From Petrosia ficiformis (Eukaryota; Porifera; Demospongiae; Haplosclerida; Petrosiidae), in the NCBI GenBank assembly GCA_947044365.1, contig OX345636.1, forward strand, positions 52,570,746-52,634,745: DNA of 64,000 nt. Direction: 5' to 3'. Each line of letters opens with the position of its first letter. Position 1 is the first letter of the stretch. This document shows, piece after piece, positions 25,201 through 36,663 of the stretch. The notes under the pieces are model-generated. The model saw only the letters and a program-made list of their open reading frames with translations, was not told where the DNA came from and ran no database searches. A program made the position numbers and the translations under genes.

Positions 25201-28200
25201 GGTTTCATTTAGGGGGGGGGGGGCATTCGCACTCCCCCCTTGCTAGAATCTTAAAACAACAACAAAACTTAAGTAGTTCAACCTAAACTGCTATTCTTAT
25301 ACTTTTGCTGTTCCATACATCTACAATGTCTTCAAGGTCACTATCTGTCAGTTTGTCTGGGGACTCAATTTTGGGTTTAGATTCCAAAAATAGTATCTCA
25401 AACAGTTACATTATTGTGGTCTGAAAATGCACCAGAAATGACCTCAGAGAGTCTAACACCAAAAAAATCCATGGGGGATCATGCCCCCAGACCCCCCTAG
25501 GCAGTTGCTGTGCAGAGCACACCAAACCTATACATCGCCCCACCAAATTTCGCCGCATTCTAATTTTGCCCCCCCTTGGCAATTTTTCTAAACGAAAGCC
25601 TGATGTATGATTTACTGTATGTGCTTGTGTGATTCAACAGAGCAGCTACATGTACATGTACATGTACATGTAGCTACATTTGTGTTCAACCCATGTATGA
25701 CATACTGTACGTGTTTCAACAGAGCAGCTACATGTACATGCACATGTCACACTGTTTGACAGTATTATTATTATCAACAGTACATGTACTTTACACAACA
25801 AGATAGCAATAGTTTTCATAACTATAATAACTGATAAATGTACAACTGTGATATGATTTGTAAATGATATTTAGTATCCAGAAATACCAATTGAGTAAAG
25901 CTCCTCCAATCCTTGTTACTTACATGTATTTAGAGTAGAATCACATTATGTTTAAACTAAGCTCATTAACAATTGCTATGGTAACAGGGAGATAAAGCAT
26001 GCAATTTTGTCAAACTGATCTCAGATTCAGTTCATATACACAGTGTAATTAGCATAGTTATTGAACATGTAGTAATGCACATTTCATTGAAAACTATAAT
26101 GATTTCAGATTCAGTTCATATATACAGTGTAATTACCATAGTGATTGAACATGTAGTAATGCACATTTCATTGAAAACTATAATGATCTCAGATTCAGTT
26201 CATATATACAGTTTAGGTGATATTGTTTTTAGGCCATTTTGAATTAGGAAGCCATGATTATGTTGTGCAATTCCTACAAGTGTTGTGACTATAATTATAA
26301 CAGTGTTCTGCCCAGACTACATAGAGGGTAGTTAGATTCTAGCTTGCATTTAGTGCTGTTTATCTAGTTTATACTTAATTCTGTCTCAGTAGCCTATATC
26401 TGCATTATCTGAGAAACAATTAATGTACATTGTATCTGAGAGGTGGTTAATTCATGTGAGAGGTGGTAAATCCCGACCAGTGCCTCTTTTAGTGATTTTA
26501 ATTAATGAAACTGTAACTAAATTACAGGTCTAGTGCAATAACTATAACTAACTAAAATGAAAACAGACTAATAATGGGTACTTTTAGTTAGTTAACTAAA
26601 ACTAAAATCCTAAGACTATTATTAATTAATTAAACCATATCTAACTAGGTATAATATAACTACATGTACATGTATAACTAAAAGTGGTCAATATTGTCAA
26701 ACTAACACAACACTAAATATCAACAAAGACAACATTTGTTTTACAAGAGGTTCACTGCTTTTTGGAATAGTAATCACACATGTATAGACATTGAGGCATG
26801 GTTAACAATTATTACAGATTTGCGTAACACAAAAGCTGTTCATTCATATACAGACGACATCAATATAATTCAACCACCAGGCTATCACTAACAACACCAT
26901 TACAAATAGGATAATCTCAGTTTTAATTAATTAGCTACAGCTACAATATGGCATAAATGACAGCTGTAAGAAGCTAGCAGTATCAGACACTGTCAGGAGA
27001 AGCAAAACAATGACTGTCCCTGAAAAACGAAAACTTCTCATTTTGATCTAAATGAAAATTGTGGCCAAAGTATCGAGTATTATAAACTTCACTTCATTCT
27101 ACAGAACAAATTAGGCATGCACTATATCTTCCTCCTATCAAAAAATGAGAAACTACTACACTTGATTAAGACATGATTTATTGAAACATAAAGCTAACAC
27201 AGAATACAACCAGTGTATATTGTATATTAGGAATTACTATAGGAAGACCCAGTGTATATTGTATATTAGGAATTACTATAGGAAGACCCAGTGTATATTG
27301 TATATTAGGAATTACTATAGGAAGACCCAGTGTATATTGTATATTAGGAATTACTATAGGAAGACCCAGTGTACATTGTATATTAGGAATTACTATAGGA
27401 AGACCCAGTGTATATTGTATATTAGGAATTACTATAGGAAGACCCAGTGTACATTGTATATTAGGAATTACTATAGGAAGACCCAGTGTACATTGTATAT
27501 TAGGAATTACTATAGGAAGACCCAGTGTATATTGTATATTAGGAATTACTATAGGAAGACCCAGTGTACATGTATATTGTATATTAGGAATTACTATAGG
27601 AAGACCCAGTGTACATTGTATATTAGGAATTACTATAGGAAGACCCAGTGTATATTGTATATTAGGAATTACTATAGGAAGACCCAGTGTACATTGTATA
27701 TTAGGAATTACTATAGGAAGACCCAGTGTATATTGTATATTAGGAATTACTATAGGAAGACCCAGTGTACATTGTATATTAGTAATTATAGGAAGACCCA
27801 GTGTATATTGTATATTAGGAATTACTATAGGAAGACCCAGTGTACATTGTATATTAGTAATTATAGGAAGACCCAGTGTACATTGTATATTAGTAATTAC
27901 TATAGGAAGACCCAGTGTACATTGTATATTAGTAATTACTATAGGAAGACCCAGTGTACATTGTATATTAGGAATTACTATAGGAAGACCCAGTGTACAT
28001 TGTATATTAGTAATTACTATAGGAAGACCCAGTGTACATTGTATATTAGTAATTACTATAGGAAGACCCAGTGTACATTGTATATTAGTAATTACTATAG
28101 GAAGACCCAGTGTACATTGTATATTAGTAATTACTATAGGAAGACCCAGTGTATATTGTATATTAGGGATTACTATAGGAAGACCCAGTGTACATGTATA

Positions 28201-31200
28201 TTGTATATTAGGAATTACTATAGGAAGACCCAGTGTACATTGTATATTAGGAATTACTATAGGAAGACCCAGTGTACATTGTATATTAGTAATTACTATA
28301 GGAAGACCCAGTGTACATTGTATATTAGTAATTACTATAGGAAGACCCAGTGTACATTGTATATTAGGAATTACTATAGGAAGACCCAGTGTACATTGTA
28401 TATTAGTAATTACTATAGGAAGACCCAGTGTACATTGTATATTAGGAATTACTATAGGAAGACCCAGTGTACATTGTATATTAGGAATTACTATAGGAAG
28501 ACCCAGTGTATATTGTATATTAGGAATTACTATAGGAAGACCCAGTGTACATGTATATTGTATATTAGGAATTACTATAGGAAGACCCAGTGTACATTGT
28601 ATATTAGGAATTACTATAGGAAGACCCAGTGTATATTGTATATTAGGAATTACTATAGGAAGACCCAGTGTACATTGTATATTAGGAATTACTATAGGAA
28701 GACCCAGTGTATATTGTATATTAGGAATTACTATAGGAAGACCCAGTGTACATTGTATATTAGTAATTATAGGAAGACCCAGTGTATATTGTATATTAGG
28801 AATTACTATAGGAAGACCCAGTGTACATTGTATATTAGTAATTATAGGAAGACCCAGTGTACATTGTATATTAGTAATTACTATAGGAAGACCCAGTGTA
28901 CATTGTATATTAGTAATTACTATAGGAAGACCCAGTGTACATTGTATATTAGGAATTACTATAGGAAGACCCAGTGTACATTGTATATTAGTAATTACTA
29001 TAGGAAGACCCAGTGTACATTGTATATTAGTAATTACTATAGGAAGACCCAGTGTACATTGTATATTAGTAATTACTATAGGAAGACCCAGTGTACATTG
29101 TATATTAGTAATTACTATAGGAAGACCCAGTGTATATTGTATATTAGGGATTACTATAGGAAGACCCAGTGTACATGTATATTGTATATTAGGAATTACT
29201 ATAGGAAGACCCAGTGTACATTGTATATTAGGAATTACTATAGGAAGACCCAGTGTACATTGTATATTAGTAATTACTATAGGAAGACCCAGTGTACATT
29301 GTATATTAGTAATTACTATAGGAAGACCCAGTGTACATTGTATATTAGGAATTACTATAGGAAGACCCAGTGTACATTGTATATTAGTAATTACTATAGG
29401 AAGACCCAGTGTACATTGTATATTAGTAATTATAGGAAGACCCAGTGTACATTGTATATTAGTAATTACTATAGGAAGACCCAGTGTACATTGTATATTA
29501 GGAATTACTATAGGAAGACCCAGTGTACATTGTATATTAGGAATTACTATAGGAAGACCCAGTGTACATTGTATATTAGTAATTACTATAGGAAGACCCA
29601 GTGTACATTGTATATTAGTAATTATAGGAAGACCCAGTGTACATTGTATATTAGTAATTACTATAGGAAGACCCAGTGTACATTGTATATTAGGAATTAC
29701 TATAGGAAGACCCAGTGTATATTGTATATTAGGGATTCAGTTATCAAATATTTGCTGCTAGCATACATAATAGGTAACTTCATAGTACAGTAGTGGAAGT
29801 TGATAGTATACACATTGACTCCTACGATATATTTTGAACAATGTTGTGTTGCCAACACCTACCTCCTTGGGAAAGGTCTGAAACATTTTAATATAAGGAG
29901 CATAAAGTACACAACAAATTTAGGTGTGAAGCAAGCTTTGGAATTAGTACAATCCTACACTTCCTTTGTTCTCTCAAGCTTTCATAATAACACATTGCAC
30001 AAGCCTTATACAATCAATCATGTATCTAATAATTCTGTGTCATATTAAGAATCCTATGAGGAAGTTGTTTCTAATGCAAAGAAACAGTTAAAGAATTCTA
30101 CAAAGACATTATTTCTTTAATAGGAAGCAGCCATGGCCTCTTTTTGTGAATAACTTAGTGAAACTATATATAATGGCCGATTGCTTCCAACTTAATCTAT
30201 ATTAGATTATTTCTGAAGTAACTCCCTTTCCTGGCTTGACAGTGTCAAGTAGAAACAAAACAGATCATTTTTTTTCTGTACAGTATATGTGGCTTCTCAA
30301 ACAGCTTCTTTGTATACAAAGGAACTTCCTCAATTTTATATTCTGAGGGTTACTTTAATCTGGTGTTCAGTCTGTGTGTGTGTGTGTGTATGAACAAAAT
30401 TTCTGAACAACTAACACCATTGGGACTTAGATCAAGCTACCAAAAGACATGAAATTATACAAGGATCAAAATAAAAGACAGACGTTTTCTAAAACCTTTC
30501 GGTTATGAAGTTATGACAAGTTTTACAAGTCACGATTGATGTTTCACCACTTTCAGAAGACTTCTGGTAGCAAAAAAGTATATGGAAACACAACTCATCT
30601 TGCTTGAAAGCTATTGCTGTCACAGCTTGAAACCAAGTAAAGTTGAAGTAGTGGCTGCTGCAACATCAAGCTGGCTCTAAGCTTTCTGCAGCATGACAGT
30701 CAATTTCATTGCTTATACATGCTTAAAGCCACAAAATAGATCTATGGTTTTATAAAGGACTGCACTTCTTATACTAGGAATTATGTACTCTTGCTAGGAC
30801 TGGAGTGTAAGTTGTAACACACACACGTGCACATATATATAAGTATAATAATTATCTCAGTATAATATTCTTTATAAGGCAAGTATAATCTGAATTATTT
30901 TCGTCACTCTTGTTTCCCAATCACACTTGTGGCGAGGGTTCTGCATTGTGAGTGCATTCATTCATAAATATAATTATGTAGTCTCCAACACATACATGTA
31001 CTTGACATTAGGAAGGGCTGGATACTTGAGCTACTAAAGCCTACCATCCACTAGGTAGTTTTGGCATTGGAAACAACTTGTCGACTCCATGTTTGTGTAA
31101 ATAGAGCATGCTTCTACTTTGTGACTACATGTTGCTTGATGGTTGTAACCTATAGCTTTTTATCATCTATTAGGCAACTTTGGAGAGGCAATTTGTTGTT

Positions 31201-31641
31201 AACTCCAAAATTGCCTAGTGGATGGTAGGTTATAATCTTACATGGTTATTATGTTATAGTTTCTCCCTCCAAAGACAAAACTTGCTTCAAAGTGTAAGCA
31301 CACTTCCACACCAGCTAGCCCCCTGTTTATTTTTATTGATACATTAAGAATTCTTTCCTTGTCAGACAAACAAAGTCTAGTATTAAAATACCTTTTAGTT
31401 GTTTTATTTCTTGATGGAGTTCATCTAAGTGTTGTCGATTCCTTGTATCAAAAGCATCAATTCTGACTTCCATATCTACCCGGCAGATATCTTCTCGCTC
31501 TCTCGTCCTGTAGTTATATATTGAATGATTTTTTGAACATCCTAAAATACGGAAGTCAACTCACTTGTTCAGGTCCGTTGTTTGATAACAGTAAGTCTTA
31601 TTACAGTCATAACCACACTCCAGAACGTTAAGAGAAGGCAT
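19232..31641 (-). CDS. MGAT1: MGAT1-like alpha-1,3-mannosyl-glycoprotein beta-1,2-GlcNAc-transferase (incomplete set of exons)
   Basis: Golgi enzyme (GlcNAc-transferase I) that adds GlcNAc to Man5 N-glycans and starts hybrid/complex glycan synthesis. Exons seen: 31565-31641 and 31392-31507 (candidate 5' exons), 23765-24047, 23138-23246, 22337-22474, 19232-19383. Diagnostic motifs: [36 protein letters not shown] with the end of the EDD metal-binding motif; [13 protein letters not shown]; and [16 protein letters not shown] near the C-terminus. Joins 31392>24047 (phase 1) and 23765>23246 (phase 2) are in frame. Two pieces are not found: the segment between SHIK and DDLEV (the phase changes from 0 to 1, so an exon is really missing), and the large middle region holding FFPGLGW and the following conserved block. 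No transmembrane anchor exon is seen, and the first two exons have no convincing MGAT1 similarity, so they may belong to another transcript. The copy may be mis-assembled, or a decaying gene. Family call is firm (better match than POMGNT1); integrity is not. Confidence 0.7.
19705..19880. mobile_element. ~180-bp MITE family, copy 1
   Basis: Shares ccagatggcacagttaatta...tgactaacatcattaact...ggctcaagaat...tggtgcacacactaaccatt with copies at 23346-23520 and 62515-62690. The family is non-coding and dispersed over the window. Confidence 0.6.
20342..21230. mobile_element. piggyBac-like element, second copy, right end lost
   Basis: Begins after TTAA (20338-20341) with ccgattaacagcc and follows the 13121 element closely to about position 21226, then breaks before the right terminus. 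It lies inside the interval where middle MGAT1 exons would be expected. Confidence 0.65.
21236..21324. mobile_element. Short stem-loop MITE
   Basis: gagggccaggcttaatgaag...attagatagtgca pairs with tgcaatatctaat...ccttcattggccctc across a ~10-bp loop; arms about 38 bp with a few mismatches. Confidence 0.6.
21645..21880. mobile_element. MITE with ACTGTATnGnGnCGCnCCGTTTGTAAC-type ends
   Basis: The left end around cgcaccgtttgtaaca and right end tgttacaaacggcgcgcc are inverted repeats, with inner matches gcgcatgcgcata / tgtttgcgcatgc. It holds an 18-G run and a ggagcccccccag hairpin. Confidence 0.6.
22926..23140. repeat. ~50-bp minisatellite that repeats the MGAT1 exon donor
   Basis: Four to five units of atactcacttaaaatgtacatg...gtacacaggtcacatgac. 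Read on the minus strand, each unit begins ttttaa|gtgagtat, nearly the same as the true donor of the neighbouring exon, AAA|gtgagtat at 23137. See the separate finding on junction duplications. Confidence 0.75.
23346..23520. mobile_element. ~180-bp MITE family, copy 2
   Basis: ctatggaccagatgatgcag...tcacaaacagcattaact...cacacacactaaccattgtt. In an intron of the MGAT1-like gene between exons 23246 and 23765. Confidence 0.6.
24118..24415. mobile_element. 298-bp MITE with TAGGGCTGGGA termini
   Basis: tagggctgggagtcgg...gattatcaatcga-type arms end in cgattaatcgtcccagcccta, an inverted repeat of ~11 bp at the tips with AT-rich inner arms. Related tips (agccctaa, gcccagccct) appear near 19625, 33655, 55755, 57655 and 58378. 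Confidence 0.65.
24430..25760 (-). repeat. Dispersed copies of an MGAT1 intron-exon boundary
   Basis: Minus-strand sequence matching the acceptor and first bases of the exon ending at 24047 (agctgttctnttgaatcacac) recurs near 24448-24480, 24555-24600, 24625-24665, 25120-25180, 25615-25680 and 25705-25745, each joined to (TACATG)n. The copies lie in the intron upstream of the real exon. Between them, 24725-25095 is an AGCAC-rich repeat. Confidence 0.6.
25198..25602. mobile_element. hAT-like MITE with CAGGGTTTCATTTAG ends and G tract
   Basis: Left tip cagggtttcatttag and right tip ctaaacgaaagcctg are inverted repeats; the left tip runs into ggggggggggg and the right is preceded by cccccc. Partial relatives at 58680-58890 and 62795-62873 (which ends ctaaatgaaaccctg). 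No ORF. Confidence 0.65.
26015..26215. repeat. 84-bp tandem repeat, ~2.3 units
   Basis: tcagattcagttcatatac recurs at 26021, 26105 and 26189. Single-base differences only. 26216-27190 holds no supported gene. Confidence 0.85.
27211..29742. repeat. 39-bp minisatellite (~65 units) with 981-bp higher-order repeat
   Basis: Unit cagtgtanattgtatatta...gnaattactataggaagacc, 39 bp, with 36-bp and 45-bp variants. The 45-bp variant (gtgtacatgtatattg) appears at 27564, 28188, 28545 and 29169; pairs are exactly 981 bp apart, so a block of about 25 units was itself duplicated. All length changes are multiples of three, leaving an 870-codon open frame on the plus strand (13-residue repeat QCnLYInNYYRKT). 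It lies between the candidate first exons and the main exons of the MGAT1-like gene, antisense to it. No splice, promoter or family evidence for a real protein. Confidence 0.9.
29745..31385. other. Intron/intergenic stretch without supported gene
   Basis: A plus-strand frame of 82 codons at 29800-30048 is unrecognised and has no splice support. Short repeats include GT at 30375-30390 and a fragment also found near 48105 (ttactttaatctggtgttc). A MITE is listed separately at 31040-31230. Confidence 0.5.
31040..31230. mobile_element. 191-bp MITE with CCTACCATCCACTAGG ends
   Basis: Left tip cctaccatccactaggtagttttgg, right tip ccaaaattgcctagtggatggtagg: inverted repeats of ~25 bp with two mismatches. 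Located just downstream of the coiled-coil exon on the minus strand. Confidence 0.7.
31392..31641 (-). CDS. Two 5' exons: Cys-containing N-terminus plus coiled-coil segment
   Basis: Exon 31565-31641 begins ATG after an in-frame stop and encodes a short N-terminus with [11 protein letters not shown]; donor AA|gtgagt. Exon 31392-31507 completes the lysine codon and encodes 39 charged residues (for example [19 protein letters not shown]) likely to form a coiled coil, ending in phase 1 at gtattt. The phase matches the acceptor of the MGAT1-like exon at 24047, so they could be its 5' end, the coiled coil standing in the stem region. The absence of a membrane anchor argues against this. I do not recognise the sequence as a separate family. 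Confidence 0.5.
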
Positions 31642-31863
31642 GTGGTGGTCAATGTAGTCATTGGTCGCATTTTAACGGCCTTTTCTGTCCTTCAGTGTTG
31701 TACATACATGTTCTTTAAAAAGCAGAGATAATGGTCAGGGTAACGCCCCTCTGTTCTAGAGCAGTTTACGTGGGTGTGATCGTACCGCAAACGTCACACT
31801 GCACTACGTTTCGTCACAGCACGTACAGAGGATTTCGTATGTTAGTACAGTGTTTGATAAGAT
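31642..31863. promoter_or_regulatory. Candidate bidirectional promoter between MGAT1-like 5' exon and HPS6
   Basis: The first ATG of the plus-strand HPS6 gene (31864) and the first ATG of the minus-strand gene (31641) lie only 222 bp apart, head to head. The interval is less AT-rich than the introns around it and has no TA or TACATG microsatellite, unlike almost every other non-coding stretch. No TATA box is evident. The minus-strand ATG has an in-frame TAA upstream, supporting it as a start. A shared promoter is inference from spacing. Confidence 0.45.
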
Positions 31864-34800
31864 ATGGGTTTGTTCGAGGTGCACAGACTCGTTGAAGCCT
31901 GGCCATCGCTGAGAAGTATTCAGGTGAGAATAATTGAATATTTGGCTCATTGTATAATCTTGTTTGTGCATTTATTTAGAATCTCAGAGAGCTGTTGAAG
32001 AATCACAGACAGGTAGAGGGTGTGTGGCTGCTACAAGGACATGTAATTATTGCATATAAATCAATCAGAAATGGTATGATGATATATAAGATGTAATATT
32101 ATAATTATATAATTATGATAATCATTTAATAGATGAACATGAAGTATATATATTTGATCAAGTTCCACTGAATGCAGTATCTGATAATGGGTGTGATCCA
32201 GTGGGTGTGGCATCCAAGATCATAGCTGTCTTAATGATTGATAGTACTCATATTGCAATTGTAAGTTTATATTTATCACTTTTCCTCATTCATGACCAGC
32301 AAAAAGATTGGTAAATTAGTTTAGGTTTCATAATTAATATATGTCATAGCAACAAGGGTGTGGTCCACTGAACAATTGTACCCTGCTTGTGTCCCAATTA
32401 ACATTTTAAAAAATCTTAATCTTCCATAGAGGTATATGTAACTGGTCTATAGGCCTGTGGTTTAGTGGAGCACGCCCTCTTTGCTGTGGCATACATTGTA
32501 TGTTAAATACGGAACAAGTGTAGATCCATGGATAGTATTTCTGGAAGCAAATACATATATAAGAATAATGAGGGAAATTCTGTATACATGCTTAGTGTGT
32601 AAAGTTCTCACCCGCCATCTTTCTGCAATATATTTATTTGAAATGACGCGGAAGTTTATTACAATCACAAGACACTCAATGGACTTATACATGAATACTG
32701 ATCATGTGATCTGTTAATTAGATGGATTTTAATGGACTTATACATGTTCATGTATGGGCATCTGATCATATGATCTGTTAATTTCATGTAGATCGAGTTT
32801 AATGGACTTGTACATATAATGAAGTTCACATCAGAGTCACTTCAATGGAAGAACATTCAAATCCTTCAGTTAAACGGAGGTCAAGGAGGTGTGGTTAATG
32901 CTATGATAACAGCACATGGTCAGTTGATGTACTGTATTGAAGATGGAACTGATGAATGGTGTCATTCAGTGTGTATTGAAACACTTCAACATCAAGGTTT
33001 GTGTACAATATTGCATGGCTATTGCTGTGTAGCATTCAAATTGTACTTGTAATATTTGAATTTTAAACTTCTCATGATTTTTGCTGTACATTCGAAGCTA
33101 CGATTGGTCACACCCACGAACATTTTTAGGCATCAAGCAATGCCTGAATCACCACAAACAACTCATTCAGACTTCTATAATACTAGATCTATATGTAAAA
33201 CCTACATGTACTTGATGTACAATGTACATGTAGATACTTGTGCAACGTTGTAACCCTCCAACTCACACTTGCTGTGAGCAAATAGATATTTCATGCTTCT
33301 AAGGTGACCAATCATCAGTAGACAAATTATTTTAACATACTATATAGTATAAGCTCAATAAGAAGTCACTTATATCAATTGACTCATGCTACCCAAACAA
33401 CAGAAACACTCCTCAACACACAAATTTAGCATATCTTATGTTGATGTCTAGCACTCCTTTCTAAATCAATGGCTACTTAGAAAAGCCTAACAAACACTGC
33501 TAAAGCACTACTTTGTGCTCAAAATTATGGGTGTGGCACGTTAATTATTTAATTAACCATGTATTTCAATATTTCAGTATGCAAAATTTTGCAATACCGT
33601 ACCACGGTATAGGAAAGAATATAGAATTTCAACTAAATACCGATATACCACCCAGCCCTAATGAGCATCTTATTTGACACATCCAAAGCATACATGTATT
33701 AACATTATGACATTAAATCATTTTTATAATAATTATGAAGTCTTCATATCTTAATATCGGGATCATTAAACTATTCTGTATAATAATTATGAAGTCATCA
33801 TATCTTAATATCAAGATCATTAAACTATTCTGTATAATAATTATGAAGTCATCATATCTTAATATCGAGATTATTAAACTATTCTGTATAATAATTATGA
33901 AGTCATCATATTCTAATATCGAGGTCATGTCAATATGAACAGACTTAGTTTCATGACTTAACCTTATGAATAATTATGAAGTCATCACATCCTAATATCG
34001 GGATCATTAAACTATTCTGTATAATAATTATGAAGTCATCATATCCTAATATTGAGATCATTAAACTATTCTGTATAATAATTATGAAGTCATCATATCT
34101 TAATATCAAGATCATTAAACTATTCTGTATAATAATTATGAAGTCATCATATCCTATTATTGAGATCATTAAACTATTCTGTATAATAATTATGAAGTCA
34201 TCATATCTTAATATCGAGATCATGTCAATATGAACAGACAAAGTTTCATTCACATTCAACATGCCCTCAAAAAAATGATGATAACTTTAGTTTAGAATGG
34301 CCAACAATCGTTTGATCTGCACTATTTTCATATAAAAATCATTCCCATTTTTTATTATGTAATGTACATGTACATGTACATGTATGTCAAATTTCAATCT
34401 ATTATTGAGTTACAGTATAATCATGTATTAATCTTATGACATTACACTATACACTACATGTATAATGATTATTATTGCAATATAATGTCTAATGATGTCA
34501 TCATGAATGTGAACAGAATTTATTTAATGATTTCATTTTCAAATTATATTGATAGTAATAATAATTAAAAAGTTATTGCTATAGTCATATGATACACTGT
34601 ATGTAAAAATTATATATATATATAATATTATTATACATGTACATTGTATATAATTACATGTACATATACATGTATATATATGTATGATGTTTTAATTATA
34701 TTCCTTATGATGGTTTCAGAAAATGGCAAATTTCTCTTATCCAACCACACCTCTCTGATTTCAAATTGTCCTTTATTCCAATTCTTCACTGTGGATTCAG

Positions 34801-36615
34801 GTGTGTGGATGATACCCAGTACAGGAACCACTGCTCCTCATAATCTTATGTTGTATTGGAACAATAGCACAGATTTTATTAAAGTAAGTTGCATAATTAC
34901 AATGTATATGTGCATGTACGTCTAAACATCCATAATGTGGATTGTGTCCTGTTGAAAGTGGCATCATTATGGAGTGTCTTTCTTTCTAAGGGATGGCTCG
35001 AGATAATCAGTCATTGGAGTATGATTGGACATAATATAATAATTTTGATCACTTGCTGTCTAGACAGTTTATAGGAAGTAAATGAAATTAGTCATGTCAG
35101 TATAGTGATAGTTGGATACTTAATTTAGTCTGCTTCTTTTATTGAGTGTGAAAGATAAGTGTATAGCTGCCAAAACTCACCACATTCAATCTCAGGGTAG
35201 CTATTTTTCAAACATTTTTGTGAAAATCTGCTTACTATCCATAAAATGTCTCCTCCAACCAAACAAAACAAATTCTTGTATGAATTTCTTGGAATGCAAG
35301 TGGATTCTTAAAAATAAAATTCTTAACAATTTTAAAGATAATGATTTGTGTAAGTAGGTGTTGTTATAGTTACCACTGAGTGATAAGTAGTATCAACTCT
35401 CCTATTATGACAGCTGTACAAGTCAAAATGCCATACAAGCTCCTACATGTATATATACTGTCCATAATTGCTGGTCCCACCATTGATATTGCAGCTGTCT
35501 ATTAATTAACAAAATCAGGAAATGATTCAACTTCAAGTAATTATTAAAATAATGAATGAATGCACTCCACACAGTGCAGTACCCTTGAAATACCACTTCC
35601 ACATAACAACCCTACATAAGTATATATAGCTAGAGTAAAGGCAAAACACAAAGAAGTGATACTTATGTACGGTTGTTATGTGGAAGTGGTATTTCATTTT
35701 TTTGCCTAAGCCATCTTGTTCCTGTGCATTTTCGGTTTTGATATATATCCCTACATACTCTTCAATTTTTTAAAATGTTTTTTTATTATTCTTTTTATAA
35801 TTTATTATCATAGTACAATTAATATATAATTCATTTCTGCACTAAATTAGTTCAATATTTGGTGTACTTATCAATATACATGTACAATAGTTCTCAATTA
35901 TTATATGTACAGAATAAATAAGAGTTGTGCAGCACTATATTAGTTATTAATTAGTTATTAATTAGTTATTAATTAGTTATTAATTAGTTATATTAATTAG
36001 ATATTAATTATTTCTATAGAGTTACATTTATAATTTTCAAGACAGACAATGTGATAATGATTTGTGTGGTATCAAAAACTTTAAAGTCCTGTGTAGAAGA
36101 ACAGCATGGCAATGGAGTAAGGTAAGTATTTACATGTATACATGTACATGTATTTAGCCAAATTCACACTAGAGCAATACATTTAACATAATGTAATATA
36201 TAGAAGATATTTATATTTACTTATGCAATCCATACGAATAGTTAAACTTGATTATGTAAAAAAACAAAACAAGATATATTAAGAAAAAAGTATCCTTATA
36301 ATTGGTTTGTGGTGTCGAACATTTATTAATCATGGGTGACTTTATTATGTCTGAAGCACAACATCCTATTATACACACATGTAGTCTTGTAGAACTTTAG
36401 GAATATATTGTACCTAGAACCGCTATTAGTTCCAGTTTCTACGTAACACACCCATTAATTGAACGACCCCAACAAACATATATGTATACATATAATTATA
36501 TAATTATGACTTGTATATATACAGCAGAGGTCGAAATAAGGTTTGATAATTGCATGGTCAAATGTCATAGCATTGTATTTGTATATAAATTATACATGTA
36601 TATATATATATATAT

Positions 36616-36663
<48 letters not shown>

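Noticed and set aside
27211..29742. CRISPR array
   Set aside because: Units are contiguous with no unique spacers, and the DNA is eukaryotic.
27181..29793. 870-codon open frame as a protein gene
   Set aside because: It consists wholly of the 39-bp minisatellite; all units are multiples of 3 so openness is automatic. No splice sites, family or promoter support. Kept as repeat and as a finding.
32481..32717. 78-codon ORF in HPS6 intron 3
   Set aside because: Intronic, open on both strands, no similarity; overlaps a duplicated acceptor region.
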